64,000 bases of DNA from Oscillospiraceae bacterium HV4-5-C5C (GTDB taxonomy: Bacteria > Bacillota > Clostridia > Saccharofermentanales > Fastidiosipilaceae). The notes under the pieces were generated by a model. It searched no databases and was not told the origin of the DNA. It was given only the letters and a program-made list of their open reading frames with translations. A program made the position numbers and the translations under genes. The stretch spans positions 1 to 64,000 of the forward strand of contig JAAVLZ010000014.1 of assembly GCA_012034405.1 (NCBI GenBank), given 5' to 3'. Shown piece after piece: positions 43,601 through 51,603 of the stretch; position 1 is the first letter of the stretch, and every line of letters starts with the position of its first letter.

Positions 43601-43854
43601 AGCTGACCTCCTGCGGTGGTACCTTCCCCATGGAAACCGTACCCAGGTTTTTCCAGGTCCTGTATCCATTCATGCCCATGACGTATTCCGTCACCCTCTT
43701 TAAGGAAGCCATCAGCGGGTATGATGCCGCCACGGCTGATCATGCTGCCTTGGTACTGGTTCTGATCTTCGCGGGCTTTACGCTTCTCACCGCCCTCTTT
43801 TCATGGGGGCGCAAGGTTCGTAAGCAACATCAGGAGCCTGAACTGGCCTGCTGA
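40684..43854 (+). CDS. YhgE/Pip-family membrane protein with very long 21-residue-repeat ectodomain
   Basis: 1056 residues. N-terminal transmembrane helix (about 8-30), YhgE/Pip domain (LPIAVVNEDTGATVNGE, YYAMITIPADFS), then about 650 residues of low-complexity repeats rich in Gly, Ser, Ala, Gln and Leu, predicted to form an extended helical stalk. A C-terminal ABC-2-like block of about five helices (YFMSLSLYVGALIMFVGLYL onward) follows. The family includes the lactococcal phage-infection protein Pip, a phage receptor; other members are linked to export, but function is unsettled. It follows a TetR gene and ends at a terminator. The two repeat blocks are listed separately. Confidence 0.88.
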   Translation: MKKRKKWFMGLAVLLGVVVLPLAYSLFYLGAFWDPYSRLSKLPIAVVNEDTGATVNGEARNLGNELTEKMADGNDLKWVFTDETDAQNGTKGSEYYAMITIPADFSAQIASADSSDKQIAKITYAANQKRNYLATQIVNRAVVELEEQLRSQVNQELTTKLTASLQDAASGVDELSDGLNQLADGSASLSQGTADLAAGQDTYLDGVDTLSQGLGTLQSGAEQLSDGASSLSQGAGAADQGAAALAEGIDSAASGAASLSQGAASADEGARQVASGAADLASGSSQLKTGGSQVASGAADLASGSSQLKTGSSQVASGAADLASGSSQLKTGSSQVASGAADLASGSSQLKTGSSQVATGAADLASGAEAVNTATSQLSSGSSQLSSGLKDAKTGADQLAQQTSAALPVLSSAIDQINDGAGELSSKSGDLSSGASSLKSAADSAIPALQQGLSQVAGGASDVSDGVSSYTSGVADLISQNQALSQQLSSIYASADMTDEQKVAALGQVVQQLSSNQDQLNQLSQAGSDLSAAAGQVASGSSQLATESSSLDQLSQGIDQVSQGASALQTGADELACGTAQLAQQSDQLSELSDGLTELDSALTQLQSGAADLDRGLNQLNAGTSNLSSGADALSSGASDVDSGVGSLSNGAQALSSGASQVDSGLSSLDQGAQALSSGAASLDDGVGSLSEGAQSLSSGASQVDDGLDSLDQGAQTLSSGAAALSQGTGSLASGAAALSSGTSQLQQGALTLSQGTGDLNSGAQALAGGSSELASGLSTAYSGSQALTENSAALKEGTAQLQDGASQLEQGLDTASDEVSSSAADNQSEIAKLDGMDSYAADPADIEEDPVNYVPNYGTAFAPYFMSLSLYVGALIMFVGLYLDSEEKIRVLSKNSHHKMVRIAVFALIGVAQALALALLVRYGLGLTIANPTAYYLSCILVSMVFISIVEFFFVNLKDAGKFLAMLLLILQLTSCGGTFPMETVPRFFQVLYPFMPMTYSVTLFKEAISGYDAATADHAALVLVLIFAGFTLLTALFSWGRKVRKQHQEPELAC
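41497..41784 (+). repeat. 63-bp tandem repeat, about 4.5 copies, inside the YhgE/Pip gene
   Basis: Unit encodes QVASGAADLASGSSQLKTG plus two Ser/Gly residues. Copies begin at 41497, 41560, 41623, 41686 and 41749 (last one partial) and are nearly identical in DNA, so recent duplication and copy-number variation are likely. Confidence 0.9.
42580..43020 (+). repeat. Diverged 63-bp repeats, seven units, inside the YhgE/Pip gene
   Basis: Seven consecutive 21-codon units of the form ALSSGASxVDSGxxSLxxGAQ, more diverged than the first block but with the same period (three heptads). Confidence 0.8.
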
Positions 43855-43909
43855 GCTTGCCTCATCATCTGGGTAGCAGCTTGCTTTGGTGCATAGCCAC
43901 TATTTCAAG

Positions 43910-43943
43910 CAGGAACGGTCCTGAGGATCGCTCCTGTTTTTTT
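43910..43943 (+). terminator. Rho-independent terminator after YhgE/Pip
   Basis: CAGGAACGGTCC pairs (with two imperfections) with GGATCGCTCCTG, followed by seven T. Confidence 0.8.
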
Positions 43944-44001
43944 ATGGCCAGTCCGCTCCTCTGGCTTCAGCACTCATAACTCAGTATAAAGTCGAGGTGG
44001 C

Positions 44002-44799
44002 TCACGCTTTATTCAAGTGTGTCCGGGTAAAACGCTCCCGATATTGCACCGGGGTGAGGCCTTCGTGGTAATTGAAATAGTGATTAAACTGGTTTTCATT
44101 TGTGTACCCTAAGGCAGCCGCCAGTTCCTTGACACTTTCATTCCCGTTCAGTAAACGGGCCTTGACATACTCCAGGTGCCGCTGGTCCAGATACTGCTTC
44201 AGCGGCAGACCGGTATAACGGCGTAAAAGTCTGCTCAGGTAATCCGGATGATAAGAAAACTGCTGAGCCACCGCTTCAACCGTCAACCTGCGGTCACTGT
44301 TAATCCGCACCCATTCCAGGCAACGATTCAGCAGTGCACTATGCCGGCCGGGTTCAGGCTTGGTTTGATTGACTTCAGCTAAAATCAGTCCCAGCGCCAG
44401 ATCCCGGGTATAAGCCGGATAGAAGGGAGAATTAGCATAGTTCAGCAACTGCCGGAACAGCGGCGCCAGGGCCGCGGTCTCCCCGCTGACCAGCTGGGGA
44501 CCGGTGCTGCCCAGAAAGCCTGGATCAGACAGATCAAAATGGACCCAGTAAAATGCGGTGCCGGCCGGACTGCTGTCAGTCCCCCTGTGCCGGCGCTGCG
44601 GCCGCAACAGGAGCAGCTCCCCTGACTGCGCGGTAAATGGCAGACTGCCGTCTTCTGCCAGGTGTACCGGACCCTGCGTGATATAAATCAACTCAAAGCT
44701 GTCAATCACCCGTTCCGGATGGACCCAGCGGTCCTGGGCGATAAATTGCCCGGCAGAGATAAATGAGAGCTCTACCGCCTGATCGGTCAGCGTCAGCAT
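44002..44799 (-). CDS. AraC-family regulator with cupin sensor
   Basis: 265 residues from the ATG at 44799, which has GGAGA nine bases upstream; a longer ATG at 44838 lacks a good site. An N-terminal cupin-like sugar-sensing fold (PVHLAEDGSLPFTAQSGELLLLRP) and two C-terminal helix-turn-helix motifs (LTVEAVAQQFSYHPDYLSRLL; VKELAAALGYTNENQFNHYF). Divergent from the GH127 gene, its likely target. The 127-base gap contains a TATAAT at 44857-44862 toward GH127 without a matching -35, as expected for an activator-dependent promoter. Confidence 0.88.
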   Translation of the reverse strand: MLTLTDQAVELSFISAGQFIAQDRWVHPERVIDSFELIYITQGPVHLAEDGSLPFTAQSGELLLLRPQRRHRGTDSSPAGTAFYWVHFDLSDPGFLGSTGPQLVSGETAALAPLFRQLLNYANSPFYPAYTRDLALGLILAEVNQTKPEPGRHSALLNRCLEWVRINSDRRLTVEAVAQQFSYHPDYLSRLLRRYTGLPLKQYLDQRHLEYVKARLLNGNESVKELAAALGYTNENQFNHYFNYHEGLTPVQYRERFTRTHLNKA

Positions 44800-44926
44800 A
44801 TCGGATTTTCTCCTATCATTCAGCTTTTTCAACGTCATTCCTAGCTGCCGGCTCTATATAATGGCAGCATAAGTCATTATAAGCCCTTAAATATGGCCCT
44901 TAAAGGCCCTTATGGAGGTTTACAGC

Positions 44927-46819
44927 ATGAACAGCAGTCAGCCAGTCAAACTTGAGCAGGTTCAACTGACCCACGGATTTTGGCAGAAACGACAGACGCT
45001 CAATCGTCAGGTCAGCGTGCCCAATGTCTACCAGCGGTTTGCGGAATCCGGCCGGTTTGAAGCGTTCCGATTTAATTGGAAGCAAGGCCAGCCCAATCAG
45101 CCGCATATCTTCTGGGAATCAGACGCGGCTAAGTGGATTGAGTCAGCCAGTTACCTATTGCAGGAGCAACGAGATCCTGCGCTGGAAGCCCAGGTGGATG
45201 AAATTGTGGAGCTGATCCAAGCGCACCAGGAGCCTGGCGGCTACTTCAACATTTACTTTACAGTCTGTGAACCGCAGCAACGGTTCAAACGCCGGACTGA
45301 TCATGAGCTATATGACGCAGGCCACCTGATTGAAGCGGCCGTGGCCTATGCTGAGGCCACCGGTAAAGAGACGTTTCTCAGGTTGATGTGTCACTACGCT
45401 GATTATATCGAAACGGTTTTTAAGACGGATCACCAGACAGCCTTCTACACGCCTGGTCATGAGGAAATCGAGCTGGCGCTGGTTAAGCTATGGCAATACA
45501 CCGGTGAACGCCGTTATCTCGAGCTCAGCAAATGGTTTGTGGAGGAGCGCGGCCGGCACCCTGAAGAGACTACCTACCCTGATCGCAGGCCTAACTATGA
45601 TCAGCACCATCTGCCGGTGCGCCAGCAGACCACCGCGGAGGGGCACGCGGTACGCGCCTTGTATCTATATACCGCCATGGCGGATCTGGCCCGGGCATAT
45701 CAGGACCAGAGTCTGCAGGACGCCTGTGTCCGGCTTTTTGACAACATCACGCAACGCCGGATGTACATTACCGGAGGCATAGGCTCTGCCCGCGAAGGCG
45801 AAGCCTTCACAATTGATTATGACCTGCCTAATCTCACGGCTTATACAGAAAGCTGCGCCGCCATTGGTCTGATGCTCTTCAGCTGGCGCCTGTTGCAGTT
45901 GCGGCCGGAGTCCCGTTTTGCGGATGCCTTTGAAAGAGCAATGTATAATGGCTTTATTTCCGGCATTTCTCTGGATGGAAAAGCCTTTTTTTATGAAAAC
46001 CCGCTGGAAATCGTACCTGCTTTGCGGCAGCGGGACGCCAGCATGATCGAGAGCCGGCCGCTGGCTCAGACCCAGCGATCTGAGGTTTTTTCCTGCTCCT
46101 GCTGTCCGCCCAATATCACCCGTATACTGGCGTCCCTGAGTGGATACTTATATACCCAAAATCAGGATACGCTTTATATACACCAATATATGTCCAGTCA
46201 AGCCCAGCTGGGTGCTGGCGCCAGCCTTGTGGTCGAAACCGATTATCCTCATGGTGAGGTCATCCAGCTTCAGCTGCAAGGTTACTCCGGCCGCCGGGCA
46301 GCCCTGCGAATCCCGGGCTGGTGCCGTCATTATGAGCTGCGCCTCAATGGTCAGCCCTGCGTACCCGCGCTGGAGTCAGGCTACGCGGTCATTCCGGTCA
46401 CTACCAATGACTGCAGGCTGCAGCTGACCTTATCCCAACCGGTAACCTTTTACGCGGCTCAGGCTGCGGTCCGGGCTGACGCCGGCAAAGTAGCGGTCGC
46501 CCGTGGTCCGGTTGTGTACTGTGCGGAAGCGATCGATAACGGCCCGGCGTTGTGGGCACTGACGATTGATACCCGGGCAGGCAGCCGTCTGGAGGCAGAT
46601 GGCTTAAGCGGTTTAGATCAGATCATCCTATCTGGATATCGCCAGCAGCCGCAGACTGCTGCTGTTGACCAGACCGCAGGCTCTACAGATCAGGAGCCGT
46701 TATATCTTCCGCTGACTGATCTGAGCTATACCCCGCAGGTGGTCCGGCTGATCCCCTACTTTGCTTTTGCTAACCGTGGTGAAAGTGAGATGACTGTCTG
46801 GCTTCGTCCTCACCAATAA
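44927..46819 (+). CDS. GH127 beta-L-arabinofuranosidase-type glycoside hydrolase
   Basis: 630 residues from the ATG at 44927 with GGAGG eight bases upstream. (alpha/alpha)6 barrel followed by beta-sandwich domains. Motif EVFSCSCCPPNITRILASL carries the Cys residues that, in GH127, form the zinc site and the nucleophile Cys; the upstream ITGGIGSAREGEAFTIDYDLPN block is family-typical. No signal peptide, so it should release L-arabinose from small imported arabinosides, as does bifidobacterial HypBA1. Other activities exist in this clan. Confidence 0.9.
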   Translation: MNSSQPVKLEQVQLTHGFWQKRQTLNRQVSVPNVYQRFAESGRFEAFRFNWKQGQPNQPHIFWESDAAKWIESASYLLQEQRDPALEAQVDEIVELIQAHQEPGGYFNIYFTVCEPQQRFKRRTDHELYDAGHLIEAAVAYAEATGKETFLRLMCHYADYIETVFKTDHQTAFYTPGHEEIELALVKLWQYTGERRYLELSKWFVEERGRHPEETTYPDRRPNYDQHHLPVRQQTTAEGHAVRALYLYTAMADLARAYQDQSLQDACVRLFDNITQRRMYITGGIGSAREGEAFTIDYDLPNLTAYTESCAAIGLMLFSWRLLQLRPESRFADAFERAMYNGFISGISLDGKAFFYENPLEIVPALRQRDASMIESRPLAQTQRSEVFSCSCCPPNITRILASLSGYLYTQNQDTLYIHQYMSSQAQLGAGASLVVETDYPHGEVIQLQLQGYSGRRAALRIPGWCRHYELRLNGQPCVPALESGYAVIPVTTNDCRLQLTLSQPVTFYAAQAAVRADAGKVAVARGPVVYCAEAIDNGPALWALTIDTRAGSRLEADGLSGLDQIILSGYRQQPQTAAVDQTAGSTDQEPLYLPLTDLSYTPQVVRLIPYFAFANRGESEMTVWLRPHQ

Positions 46820-46848
46820 ATTATCTCCGTCGTTCTGGCCATTCATGG

Positions 46849-46888
46849 AAACCCGGCTCGATCGCTATCTGGCATCCGGCCGGGTTTT
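46849..46888. terminator. Bidirectional terminator between convergent genes
   Basis: AAACCCGGC pairs with GCCGGGTTT around a 21-base interior that can fold further. A/T runs occur on both sides, serving both the GH127 gene and the oxidoreductase gene. Confidence 0.7.
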
Positions 46889-46907
46889 CGTTAACACCGC
46901 TTAATAA

Positions 46908-49451
46908 TCAGGAAATAAACAGATTGACATCCGCTTCTTCAGCATCACCCAGATAAGAGCCCACACCGCCCAGTTCTACCCCGTCAATCAATTCCTCCGC
47001 CTTGATCCCCATAATATCCATGCTCATGGTACAGGCAACAATTTTTACGCCGGCTTTAATCGCCTGCTGAATCAGCTCTTCCAGGGAAGAGACATGCTTG
47101 TCTGCCATGATCTTTTTCATCATGACAGTCCCCATCCCGCCCAGATTAAGTTTGGACAGCTTCAGTTTTTGACTGCCGCGCGGCAGCATGTGCCCAAACA
47201 TACTCTCAATAAAGGTCTTCTTTACGCCCTGCGCCTGCGGCTTTCTGAGCACAGTCAGGCCCCAGAAGGTAAAGAACATGGTAACGGGTCGGCCCATAGC
47301 CGCGGCACCGTTTGCAATAATGAAGCTGGCCAGGACCCGATCCAGATCATTGGAAAAGACGATCAGGGTCTTACCCTCCGCCTTTAGGGCCCGGCCTGTC
47401 TTGGCCGCCGACTGCAGGCTGGCGCCACCCTTGCGCAGCCTGGCCACATACAGGCCATTTTGCTTTGACTGACTGAGCAGCTCATTGCCCGTCCTCCGAC
47501 ACCAGGCCTGAATGTCACGCACAAAACCCGGATCCGTCGCGCCAACTTCAAGCACCTGCCCCGCGGCCAGCGTCTGCATGGTCTCAAAGACCTTCATAAT
47601 CGGGCCGGGGCACTGTAATCCGCTGCAGTCCAGCTTCATTGAGATCAACGGATGTACGGCCTGTCCTTCGCCCGTGTCGGAGAGATCCGCAGCAACGCCC
47701 GCGGTCTTTGGGGCAACCGCCACCGGCCGGCTGGCAGTCAGGGGATCGGACTGGTCTCCGGCAATTACGTTGCTGACCTGAGGTAGTTTAAAATGAGCGG
47801 TCTGATAAAAACGGGTCCCGCCGGGATAAATAGCGACCCGCTTAAAACCTTGTTGCAGCAAAATACGGGCGCCATTATAGGCTCTTACCCCCACTGCGCA
47901 AAAAACCAACACCGGTCTGTCCGGATTCAGTTCACCCAGCCGCTGTCTCAATTGGCCCAAGGGGATATGCTGGGCCCGGGGTAGTTCAAAAGCCAGAAGC
48001 TCCGCGTCTTCACGCACATCCAGGATCTGCCAGTCAGCCGCGCCGGCTTGTTCCAGCACGTCCCAGGGGGCCAGTTCTATTTTACCTTCCAGGATGTTTT
48101 GCGCGACGAAGCCCGCCATATTGACCGGGTCCTTGGCCGAAGAAAATGGCGGAGCATAAGCCAGTTCAAGCTTGGCCAGAGAGCTGACCGGAGCCTGTAA
48201 ACGCAAAGCAGTCGCGATGGTATCAATCCGCTTATCCACCCCATTAACGCCGACAATCTGAGCGCCAAAGATCTTAGAACCATCTGCGGCAAAAATAAGT
48301 TTTATGGTCAGGGGCGTCGCACCGGGATAATAAGTGGCATGTGAATTTTGTGTAATGGTCAGGGTCAGGTAGTCTTTGCCCCTGATTAAGCCATTCCGCT
48401 GCAGACTCCGTTCATTGGCGCCGGTAGCGGCTATTGTCAGATCGAAGAGCTTGAGGACTGAGGTCCCGATTGAACCCTCATATACACAGTCTTCACCCAC
48501 AATATTGTTTGCCGCTATCCTGCCCTGCTTATTTGCCGGTCCTGCCAGCGGGATCATGGTCTGGCCACCCTGCACCAGGTCCACAACGTCAATTACGTCT
48601 CCGACCGCGTAAATCGCCGGATCCGCGGTCCGCAGGTGTGTGTCTGTAAGGATGCCACCCCGCTGATTCAACGGCAGGCCGCACGCTTTGGCCAGCTCAC
48701 TGTTTGGCCGGACGCCAATAGCCAGCAAGACCAGATCAGCCTCAACCTGGCGGCCGCTTTTCAAGGTGATGCTGACAGACTGGCCCTGATCCTCAAAAGC
48801 TGCCACGCCATCCCCCAAAATCAGCTGGACGCCATTGTCACTCAAGGTTTCATGACAGGCCTGGGCCATCTCAAAATCCAGCGGTGCCATAACCTGATCC
48901 ATCATCTCTATAATACTGACCTCAAGCCCCGCCTCCCGCAGATTCTCGGCCGTTTCCAGACCGATAAAGCCACCGCCAATAACAGCCGCGCGCCTGACCG
49001 CCGACTGACCACTCAGTCTCTGACGTAATTTCAGGCTGTCGTCTACGGTCCATAAGCTCTGGATACGTGGGGAATCAATACCTGGAATCGGCGGCTTTAA
49101 GGGGCTGGATCCTGTGGCCAGCACCAATACATCATAGGACTCCTGATAGGTCTCACCCCGGTCCAGGCAGCGGACGCTCACCATCTGCTTCTCCCGGTCA
49201 ATTGCGACAGCCTCCTGCCGGACCCGGACATCAATATTAAAGCGCGTCTTCATCCGTTCAGGGGTCTGCAGCAACAGTCTTTCCTTATCTTTGATCACAC
49301 CACCCACATAGTAAGGCAGACCACAATTAGCATAGGAAATATACGGTCCTCGTTCAAGGATTATAATTTCTGAGGTTTCATCCAATCTGCGCAGCCGCGC
49401 CGCCAAGCTCGCTCCACCGGCAACTCCGCCCACAATGACCACTTTTTTCAT
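46908..49451 (-). CDS. CoA-disulfide reductase fused to rhodanese, TusA and DsrE-like domains
   Basis: 847 residues from the ATG at 49451 (GGGAGG upstream; the longer ATG at 49481 is not supported). Domains in order: FAD/NAD(P)H disulfide reductase (VVIVGGVAGGASLAARLRR; redox Cys43 in SYANCGLPYY; TGSSPLKPP; YAVGDVID), rhodanese (LDVREDAELLAF, active Cys in VFCAVGVRAY), TusA/SirA (LDCSGLQCPGPIMK near residue 610) and a DsrE-like domain (about 690-847, Cys in KIVACTMSMDIMG). This set accepts persulfide or polysulfide sulfur on CoA or protein thiols and relays it between Cys residues. Likely cytosolic sulfane-sulfur handling or NAD(P)H-dependent sulfur reduction. A YezD gene lies divergently upstream. 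Confidence 0.9.
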   Translation of the reverse strand: MKKVVIVGGVAGGASLAARLRRLDETSEIIILERGPYISYANCGLPYYVGGVIKDKERLLLQTPERMKTRFNIDVRVRQEAVAIDREKQMVSVRCLDRGETYQESYDVLVLATGSSPLKPPIPGIDSPRIQSLWTVDDSLKLRQRLSGQSAVRRAAVIGGGFIGLETAENLREAGLEVSIIEMMDQVMAPLDFEMAQACHETLSDNGVQLILGDGVAAFEDQGQSVSITLKSGRQVEADLVLLAIGVRPNSELAKACGLPLNQRGGILTDTHLRTADPAIYAVGDVIDVVDLVQGGQTMIPLAGPANKQGRIAANNIVGEDCVYEGSIGTSVLKLFDLTIAATGANERSLQRNGLIRGKDYLTLTITQNSHATYYPGATPLTIKLIFAADGSKIFGAQIVGVNGVDKRIDTIATALRLQAPVSSLAKLELAYAPPFSSAKDPVNMAGFVAQNILEGKIELAPWDVLEQAGAADWQILDVREDAELLAFELPRAQHIPLGQLRQRLGELNPDRPVLVFCAVGVRAYNGARILLQQGFKRVAIYPGGTRFYQTAHFKLPQVSNVIAGDQSDPLTASRPVAVAPKTAGVAADLSDTGEGQAVHPLISMKLDCSGLQCPGPIMKVFETMQTLAAGQVLEVGATDPGFVRDIQAWCRRTGNELLSQSKQNGLYVARLRKGGASLQSAAKTGRALKAEGKTLIVFSNDLDRVLASFIIANGAAAMGRPVTMFFTFWGLTVLRKPQAQGVKKTFIESMFGHMLPRGSQKLKLSKLNLGGMGTVMMKKIMADKHVSSLEELIQQAIKAGVKIVACTMSMDIMGIKAEELIDGVELGGVGSYLGDAEEADVNLFIS

Positions 49452-49493
49452 CGTACCTGACCTCCCGTGATGAACACACATCTTTTACCTTTA

Positions 49494-49511
49494 TATTAGT
49501 TTGTTCTAATT
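49494..49511. promoter_or_regulatory. Small inverted repeat upstream of the CoA-disulfide reductase gene
   Basis: ATTAG-TTTGTT-CTAAT, five-base arms and AT-rich flanks, 43 bases before the ATG at 49451 in the divergent control region shared with YezD. Possible operator of a MarR/ArsR- or DtxR-like regulator. Confidence 0.35.
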
Positions 49512-49576
49512 TATGCCAGTATAGCGTTATATTTTTCACGAATCAATCTGCTGCGGGCAGTCATTTCAAATTTTCC

Positions 49577-49605
49577 TTGACAGCCAAGTTTAAGAACGTT
49601 ATTAT
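49577..49605 (+). promoter_or_regulatory. Near-consensus promoter upstream of the YezD gene
   Basis: Perfect TTGACA (49577-49582), 17-base spacer, TATTAT (49600-49605). Confidence 0.75.
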
Positions 49606-49656
49606 TCCGCCAATCCAACAGGTATACTATGATATCGAAGAGGGAGATTAAGTCAC

Positions 49657-49707
49657 ATGTTTTCTATGCAACGGATAACAGAAGTCAGTTTTTTTCGATG
49701 TTACTGA
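49657..49707 (+). CDS. Possible 16-residue leader peptide ahead of YezD
   Basis: ATG at 49657, ten bases after GAGGGAG, encodes a 16-residue peptide ending SFFRCY and then TGA. It lies between a strong promoter and the YezD gene. The single Cys codon two places before the stop would suit cysteine-responsive attenuation, but no alternative hairpin pair was identified, so this may be chance. Confidence 0.3.
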   Translation: MFSMQRITEVSFFRCY

Positions 49708-49748
49708 GTGAATTGCATCCGCCTTCCTGATCGTTTTTGGGGGTAAGC

Positions 49749-49904
49749 ATGTCAGAAACTGCTGATCAAATCAGTCAGGCCGCGTTAAACCAGCTGCAGC
49801 AAATGGCTCGTAATATTGGTTATGGGACCATTACCCTGGTATTTCAAGATAACCGGCTCGTACAAATTGAAAAAAATGAAAAAATCCGCATAAAAAAAGC
49901 ATAG
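49749..49904 (+). CDS. YezD family protein (DUF2292)
   Basis: 51 residues (MSETADQISQAALNQLQQM..YGTITLVFQDNRLVQIEKNEKIR). The pattern YGxITLxxQDxRLVQIExxEK is diagnostic of the small YezD/DUF2292 family, whose function is unknown but which often lies beside sulfur-assimilation and sulfonate/nitrate-type transport genes. GGGGG precedes the ATG. Here it is flanked by a sulfur-transfer oxidoreductase and a nitrate/sulfonate-type ABC operon, in line with that tendency. Confidence 0.85.
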   Translation: MSETADQISQAALNQLQQMARNIGYGTITLVFQDNRLVQIEKNEKIRIKKA

Positions 49905-49923
49905 GGCTGACCGGACGAACCGG

Positions 49924-49972
49924 AGGCTTTATCAGACAGGCGCCCCGCGCCCGTCTGATAAAGCCTTTTTTT
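49924..49972 (+). terminator. Strong Rho-independent terminator after YezD
   Basis: A 14-bp perfect stem (AGGCTTTATCAGAC with GTCTGATAAAGCCT) around a GC-rich loop, followed by six T. It separates YezD from the binding-protein gene 47 bases on; partial read-through could make it an attenuator. Confidence 0.9.
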
Positions 49973-50018
49973 GATCCGTTCTGCCGTTTATGAAACCTGG
50001 ATGATGAAAGGGAATGTT

Positions 50019-50535
50019 ATGAAAAGACATCTGTCCACTACGCTTAAGACGGCTTTAGCTATTGGCCTGGTTAGCAGCCTGACCTCAGCCTGCGCTGCCA
50101 GTACACCTGCCACCGATTCAGACACTGCGGCCCAGACCCAGGCTGCTGTCAGCCTGGCTACCACTGCAACCACAGCGCCTGCCAGTTTGGATGAGGAAGA
50201 AAACACGATCCGTTTTGCTACTCAGGATGGTCAGATCCGCACGGCGATCAATATATTGGCGGACCAACTGGGTTACTACCAGGAAGAAGGCGTCAATGTC
50301 GAATTTGTCAATGCCTCCGCCACTGAAGCCCTGACTGCTATCACCACCGGAAAATCTGATGTAGATGTTTTGGGCACTGGCATTGTACCGGATCTCACCT
50401 TTATCGCTAACGGTGCTGATCTGGTGGTTTTTGAAGGGACAGCCGCTGAGGGCGGTGCCATTATTGCCTGCCAGAATGAAACAGAAACATATAAGGACCT
50501 GACCCAGTACGCCGGCATCACAGCCGCCATGCAGG
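50019..50535 (+). pseudogene. Nitrate/sulfonate/taurine-type binding lipoprotein, 5' part, truncated by insertion
   Basis: The ATG at 50019 (AAAGGGA upstream) opens a signal peptide with lipobox (VSSLTSACAAS), a Thr/Ala linker and an NMT1/SsuA-like domain (NTIRFATQDGQIRTAINILADQLGYYQEEGV, ITTGKSDVDVLGTGIVPDL, EGTAAEGGAIIACQNETET). Homology ends at about GITAAMQG, near 50535, where the sequence changes to a serine recombinase tail in another frame. The matching C-terminus reappears at 52489-52590. About 130-150 residues of the middle are missing, so insertion came with deletion. It would have been the binding subunit of the ABC transporter at 53840-55500. Confidence 0.88.
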
Positions 50536-50940
50536 GCCTTCGATACCATCAAATCAACCGTTTTCGACATGAGCGGTTTTGAAGCCGAAAAAGCCGAACT
50601 GGAGCAGGAAATGGTGGTCGTTTCCAAGATGATGCAGCAGAGCATCTACGAAAACGCCCACGTTGCCCTTGATCAGACCGAATACCAGAAACACTACGAC
50701 GGCCTGACGGAACGCTTTGGGAAGGCGAAGGCTCGCCTTGAGAAAGTGGCCGCCGCCATAAGCGACAAGACCACCCGGCAAGCGACAATCGAGAACTTTC
50801 TGAAAGAGCTACAGACGCTGGATGGGATAATCACCGAATTTGACCCAATGCTCTGGGTCAGCCTTGTGGATTTCATCACGGTCAACAGCAAGGACGACGT
50901 GCGGGTCACCTTTAAGGACAGCACCGAGATACAGGCATAA
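50536..50940 (+). pseudogene. C-terminal fragment of a large serine recombinase (TnpX/TndX-like)
   Basis: 134 residues: a coiled segment (EKAELEQEMVVVSKMMQQSIYEN, HYDGLTERFGKAKARLEKV) followed by FLKELQTLDGIITEFDPMLWVSLVDFITVNSKDDVRVTFKDSTEI. That ending is characteristic of recombinases of Tn4451/Tn5397-type integrative elements. The catalytic N-terminal domain and Cys-rich region are absent, so it is inactive. It begins exactly where the binding-protein homology stops. Confidence 0.85.
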
Positions 50941-51051
50941 TCCCAATAAAGCAGAACTCCTCGCTACCATCACGGCGGCGAGGAGCTCTTTGTATCTGGC
51001 CATTGTTCAGCTCGATAAATCGGAAGTTGCCAAAGAGTCCGTCATTAAGAA

Positions 51052-51603
51052 TTATTTGGCATAATACAGGAGCATACTAAGTTGCGCTTCGTCTGAGCCT
51101 GTGTTTCGATACGAGTGAGATACATCAGCAAGGAAACGTATTGAATCGCCTTTATTAAGAGCAAAGGTTTGATCTGCCGCTACAATTTCTACCTTGCCAG
51201 AAAACACCGTAATATACTCCTCTGTGCCGGACAAGTGCGGTTCCGCTTGCAGGCTGCCGCCCGGAGCGATTACTATGCGGTAGGTTTCAAAACCGCGCTG
51301 CTCATCAAAGCCAAAGGAAGGGTAGTTTATATATTTACCGTCACCCTCAATGATCGGCTGAACGGCATCGGCAGGAAGCACCGTTGCAGCTTCCGGGGCT
51401 TGCTCAATCAGGGAGGTAAAAGACACCTTATAGCCATTGGCTATCTTCCAAAGGACAGATATTGTCGGGTTGGCATCACCCTTTTCAATTTGCGCCAGCA
51501 TACTGCGGGAAACTCCGGTCGCACTTGCCGCCGCGTCCAAGGTAAGTTTTTTCTGTTCCCGGATATTCTTAATATTTTGAGCAACCGCTGAATTTATACT
51601 CAA
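51052..51603 (-). CDS. XRE-family regulator with C-terminal cupin domain
   Basis: 183 residues starting at TTG 51603, chosen because AGGAGG lies eight bases upstream; the ATG at 51630 has no site. Helix-turn-helix (NIKNIREQKKLTLDAAASATGVSRSMLAQIEKG) and a cupin domain (EPHLSGTEEYITVFSGKVEI, DSIRFLADVSHSYRNTGS). Such proteins sense small metabolites and often control a divergent amino-acid exporter, here the LysE-type gene. Part of the foreign segment inserted in the binding-protein gene. Confidence 0.9.
   Translation of the reverse strand: MSINSAVAQNIKNIREQKKLTLDAAASATGVSRSMLAQIEKGDANPTISVLWKIANGYKVSFTSLIEQAPEAATVLPADAVQPIIEGDGKYINYPSFGFDEQRGFETYRIVIAPGGSLQAEPHLSGTEEYITVFSGKVEIVAADQTFALNKGDSIRFLADVSHSYRNTGSDEAQLSMLLYYAK

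Noticed and set aside
49500-49748. Sulfur-related riboswitch (SAM type) ahead of YezD
   Set aside because: No four-helix junction or conserved SAM-riboswitch motif could be found; only a promoter and a short open frame are visible.
50941-51051. Extra small gene after the recombinase tail
   Set aside because: Only short frames without a ribosome site; it appears to be 3' flank of the recombinase or element DNA.
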